NCBI RefSeq assembly: GCF_000090795.2
Contig: NW_003546359.1
Span: forward strand, 111,818 to 143,721
DNA: 31,904 nucleotides
Direction: 5' to 3'
Source: Amphimedon queenslandica
Lineage: Eukaryota; Porifera; Demospongiae; Haplosclerida; Niphatidae
Shown here: in pieces, positions 28,651 to 31,904 of the stretch
How positions within the stretch are numbered: the first letter of the stretch is position 1
Layout: each line of letters opens with the position of its first letter
The notes under the pieces: generated by a model
What the model was told of the DNA's origin: nothing
What the model saw: the letters and a program-made list of their open reading frames with translations, nothing else
Database searches by the model: none
Made by a program: the position numbers and the translations under genes

Positions 28651-29566
28651 ACGCACTGCCTGCATCATGTGATGATAGGTTATATTTTTTTTCCTTAAAA
28701 CATGTGAGCACTTCATTAAACCAGTCGTTGTCCTCATATTCTTCGGTTTGGCTAGCTGGAGCCAAACTGAGATACATAAGATACATAATCTGTTATGTTG
28801 AGATACATAACCTGTCTGATAATGCTATGTCTTATGTATACAATGTATATTATAGAAAAACGGATCACAAGGTCTCAGGCTGCAAATCTTAAAGATAGGT
28901 TAGTGTAATTTACTCGCTTACAAAGTGAGGTTTCATATTTGCTTTGTACATATGTTATAGTTGCATGTGTCTTTCTTTTTCCACTCTATTCCTGTATTTA
29001 TATTTTTAGCCAAAGGAAAACGATGTTTTTGAAGCTCTGTAGGTTTCTATAGCAAGTATTTTTTTCAAACCATTTCTTTTGTACCACCTTTGGTAACGCC
29101 TAGGTATAGACGGCAGCTACCTACAATGCAAATGGTTGCTGCAGGTCATTTCAAGTAGTTAACAGCAATAATGGAGGTAGACTGGTATATTGCTGGAGAC
29201 AGCTTCAAGTATATATGAAAAGGTAACCAATGCCTTTAAATGGCTCTTTGACAATGCCTTTTGGGATTGACGATCCAATTTAACTCACGACTGCTGGCAA
29301 CAACTTGAATGGTGTAATTTTGGACCTCTACAGTAGAAACCAAAGCGCCAGATTCATTGGAGGGGCTAGGCAACCCAGGTCCATACCAATCTAGTTCCTG
29401 TAGCTGTGTTAATTGTTCCTGAGAGCATTTACTGGCTGCAGGTTATGGCAGTGTCTCAGTGTGTAGAGTGTGCTCCAAAAGGATTGAGATACATCTTCTC
29501 ATTAGCTGGACTCTCTCCATATAGAAAAAATGCCAATTCCTAACATATACTGTGACTTAGATCATG

Positions 29567-29815
29567 ATGAGTATTGAACTTAAGTCTTCCCTCAGGCATG
29601 GGCACAATATAGTATGCAATAAATAATTTGTACTTTTCCTGTTCTATGGTAATGATTAAATCAATGATACTCAGAATAAATACTAGTAAATTCAAGTCAG
29701 AGGGTGGGATGGTAGTCCATCTGCTATATCCATGCAGTACATCCATCAGGTATGATGAGTATTGAACTTTAGTGTCCTGGGCATAATACAGTATGCACAT
29801 AAAGCAGTTATCAAT
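29567..29815. repeat. Dispersed direct repeat pair
   Basis: TGATGAGTATTGAACTTAAG... at 29567 and TGATGAGTATTGAACTTTAG... at 29754 continue with similar text (CATGGGCACAATATAGTATGC versus CTGGGCATAATACAGTATGC), spacing about 187 bp. Confidence 0.6.
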
Positions 29816-30205
29816 AACAAGATTGATGCTATTCAATGGTTACTTAATGAAGGGGCTCATAACTGAGTTGAGATATACAGTGAGTTGTATGCACACATCA
29901 TGACAAAGTGATGTATGTAGTACATGCTAGTTGATATGTAACCAGAAGAGCATTTAAAAAAAGATGACACTTGGACAGTCTGGACCATAAGCAAACTAGC
30001 ATATAGTATACCAGTAGTACTGGTAGAACTGTTTTTTCTTATTGAAGACAACAATAGCATTAATTGTGTTCTCACAATTGAATTGCATGATTGTATAACA
30101 TACGATCTTGAGTAATTAAAAATCAGACGAGACATCACCTTATCAGATCATGTATAAATTCTTTGGAAAATCTTATATAAGATATCTTATGTAGAATTTT
30201 ATAGC

Positions 30206-31330
30206 TGGGTTGGTAAGAAACCCTGATACCTTTTTGCCTTCCAGTAATGTGATGTTCAGTAAATTGGGTACAAACTTCAGACCAATAAAAAAGCAGTTCC
30301 AAAGTAAAAAAAAATTATGCGACCATAATGAGTTTTGTGACTACTCTGAAGAATTTGGTAAATCCACTTCAAGGGTTTGTGTATCAAGTAACAACATCTG
30401 ATGGAGAAAGAATGTAAGGACATTCTGCCATGCAATTCTTTCATTTGTTATAAATTCTGTTTATAGGGAGTCTTTTGTTGACCACAACAGTTCACAAACA
30501 CTAGATTCATTTTGTAAAGTCTTTCAAAATTTTTATCCGAACATACCAATATTAAATGACAAATTACAGGAGTCTTTGTGGGTGGAATTCATTTTTGACA
30601 AAACTCTCACTTTTTGCTAAGATCTGAGAGAAGGCAACAAAATGTTGTCACATGCCTTGGTAGGCAGCCTAATTCAGCAGTGTAGGTCTTTGGTCCTAAT
30701 GTGCAATTGAATGAGAGGGGAAAGCTTATCTCAAAGGACGTTCTATTGGTAAGATTTAATGTTAAATTAACTTCAAAATTATATACATTCATTACATACA
30801 AGGTGTCATACCCGTAATAGGCAAAAATATAACATCATATCAGCTTGATATTAATATCATTGCAGTTGTACTAACATAATGATTTGTAATCAGCTTATAG
30901 TTGGTTAAATCTTTGTTCGGAACTGTGCAGTTGTACATCAAATGCACAGCAGTCACAACTATTATTTTCTGCACTTTTCAGCCCGGATTCCCAACTATAC
31001 TCCATTCTCAGATCTGAGTAGAACACCAAGTCCTGCAGACATACACCTACCACTTACCCGGCAGGCTTTGGTGACATTACTGGAGACAGCAAGAAAATGC
31101 CTTGGTAACAATTTTTATGAGCTGTTATGCAGCTATTGCCGACAGTGTTGTTTTGTTCCACTATGAGACAATAATGGATGCGCAAGCTGAATGCCCTGTG
31201 ATCTGTGCTACAGTAGGGCATTTGGGACTGGTAATTACATTAGATCATACAAAAAAATGAAATTAATACACGTCTATATTTTTATTTAAGGTAAAACGTC
31301 TACACAGGCATTAGTTCTCAGCATGCACGC
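30206..31330 (+). pseudogene. Decayed multi-exon gene with possible P-loop
   Basis: Exon-like open pieces in order: about 30245-30380 (NVMFSKLGTNFRPIKKQF, CDHNEFCDYSEEFG), about 30467-30617 (ESFVDHNSSQTLDSFCKVFQ to IFDKTLTFC), about 30623-30750 (SERRQQNVVTCLGRQPNSAV, TAG, VFGPNVQLNERGKLISKDVL), 30982-31104 (RIPNYTPFSDLSRTPSPADI, TRQALVTLLETARKCL), 31133-31230 (AIADSVVLFHYETIMDAQAE, CPVICATVGHLGL) and 31291 on (GKTSTQALVLSMHAW then stops). CPVI...G..G.GKT resembles a Walker A loop, but GL and GKT are separated by an intron and one base out of frame. The in-frame TAG probably replaces a Trp codon. Resemblance to P-loop-bearing uncharacterised proteins of sponges and cnidarians is from memory and unverified. 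Confidence 0.4.
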
Positions 31331-31904
31331 ATGGGCATGAGGCCACAGCCCATAGCAGCCATGATATTGAAGGGAGCAGGCAGGGTTGGAGCATCTATGA
31401 TTGGAGGACAAAGGGAAAACATACAAAGAATTACTACTTTGTTTATTATGTCTATAAGAATCAATCAGAGGGAAACCACCACAAGCATCAGCAGGGACCA
31501 GAGCTTAGTAAATGTTATGAGCTTAAACATGTCAGAGACAAAGTCCTCCTAACAAGGCTCATTCTGTTGCTGATGGAAGCAAAGCCTCTTAAGGGAACAG
31601 ATCCTCATCACCAGGACATGATGTCACACGTGGACCACAACTCTAAAATAATCATTTTGTGCAATATTGGTGTATGTTCACTTACAAGAAAGATATACAT
31701 AGAAACACCAATGCCCTTTGTGTGCTTTTTGGTCTGCTTGTCGTCCAGGCAAGCATGTTTAATGAGCGCTACCTTTTTTATTGAATCTAATATTGTACAA
31801 TAACTAGCCTTGGAATGGGTCTAAAACTGGTTGACAGGAATCGGCCTGAGACTGTGTTCTCACTCTACAGCTGCAGATTGCTTGGCCACACAAAACACAT
31901 TGCT
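31331..31904. other. Right end, no supported gene
   Basis: Overlapping open frames (for example MRPQPIAAMILKGAGRVG from about 31335 and DKVLLTRLILLLMEAKPLKG from about 31535) may be further pieces of the decayed gene upstream, but their frames do not join. Confidence 0.3.

Larger units (their letters stand above)
28478..30205. other. 1.7 kb without a supported gene
   Basis: Contains a CA microsatellite (28611-28648), a direct repeat (about 29567-29630 and 29754-29815, both starting TGATGAGTATTGAACTT) and several GATACATAA motifs at 28769-28840. Open minus-strand frames at 29540-29836 and 29857-30138 have no domain or splice support. Confidence 0.35.

Noticed and set aside
28595..28786. Minus-strand frame with Val-Cys repeats
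   Set aside because: Product of the CA dinucleotide repeat.
29540..30138. Two minus-strand open frames of 93-98 codons
   Set aside because: No domain, no splice context, and one overlaps a direct repeat pair.

Overview
The window looks like nuclear DNA of an early-branching animal, most likely a demosponge of the Amphimedon type. The reasons are AT-rich DNA with many TAA microsatellites, very short GT-AG introns (about 40-60 nt), a TRIM-NHL gene, death-fold/SH3/LRR genes, and fossils of animal genes (retinoblastoma family, IK/RED, lipase maturation factor, Rab). The species call is an inference; no species-specific marker was tested.

Layout. 1-715: 5' end of a minus-strand Ty3/gypsy-like retrotransposon (gag, primer-binding site, 190-bp LTR). 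716-5198 and 16883-22450: two copies of a segmental duplication, each with one intact plus-strand multi-exon gene coding death domain, CARD-like domain, coiled coil, SH3 and LRR. Copy 1 (651 aa) has lost, in frame, a module of about 250 residues or more that copy 2 (926 aa) keeps. 5200-16650: on the minus strand, exon fossils of IK/RED, a retinoblastoma-family gene with two in-frame stops and a frameshift, parts of a lipase maturation factor gene and parts of a Rab GTPase gene, plus an intact intronless TRIM-NHL gene (11175-13238) lying among the Rb fossils. Several MITE families are interspersed. About 23.0-31.9 kb: a region of different texture with no TACATGTA palindromes or TAA arrays. It holds a decayed gypsy RT, a well-formed plus-strand gene of at least 15 tiny exons that I do not recognise (26.57-28.23 kb), other isolated exons, and a decayed plus-strand gene with a possible P-loop.

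Function. The two death-fold/SH3/LRR genes have the layout expected of intracellular innate-immune or cell-death adaptors. They differ mainly in clusters of amino-acid changes in the death-domain end, the SH3 and the LRR, separated by near-identical blocks, which suggests gene conversion and/or diversification. The TRIM-NHL gene would encode a ubiquitin ligase. No bacterial-style operons, CRISPR arrays or RNA genes were seen.
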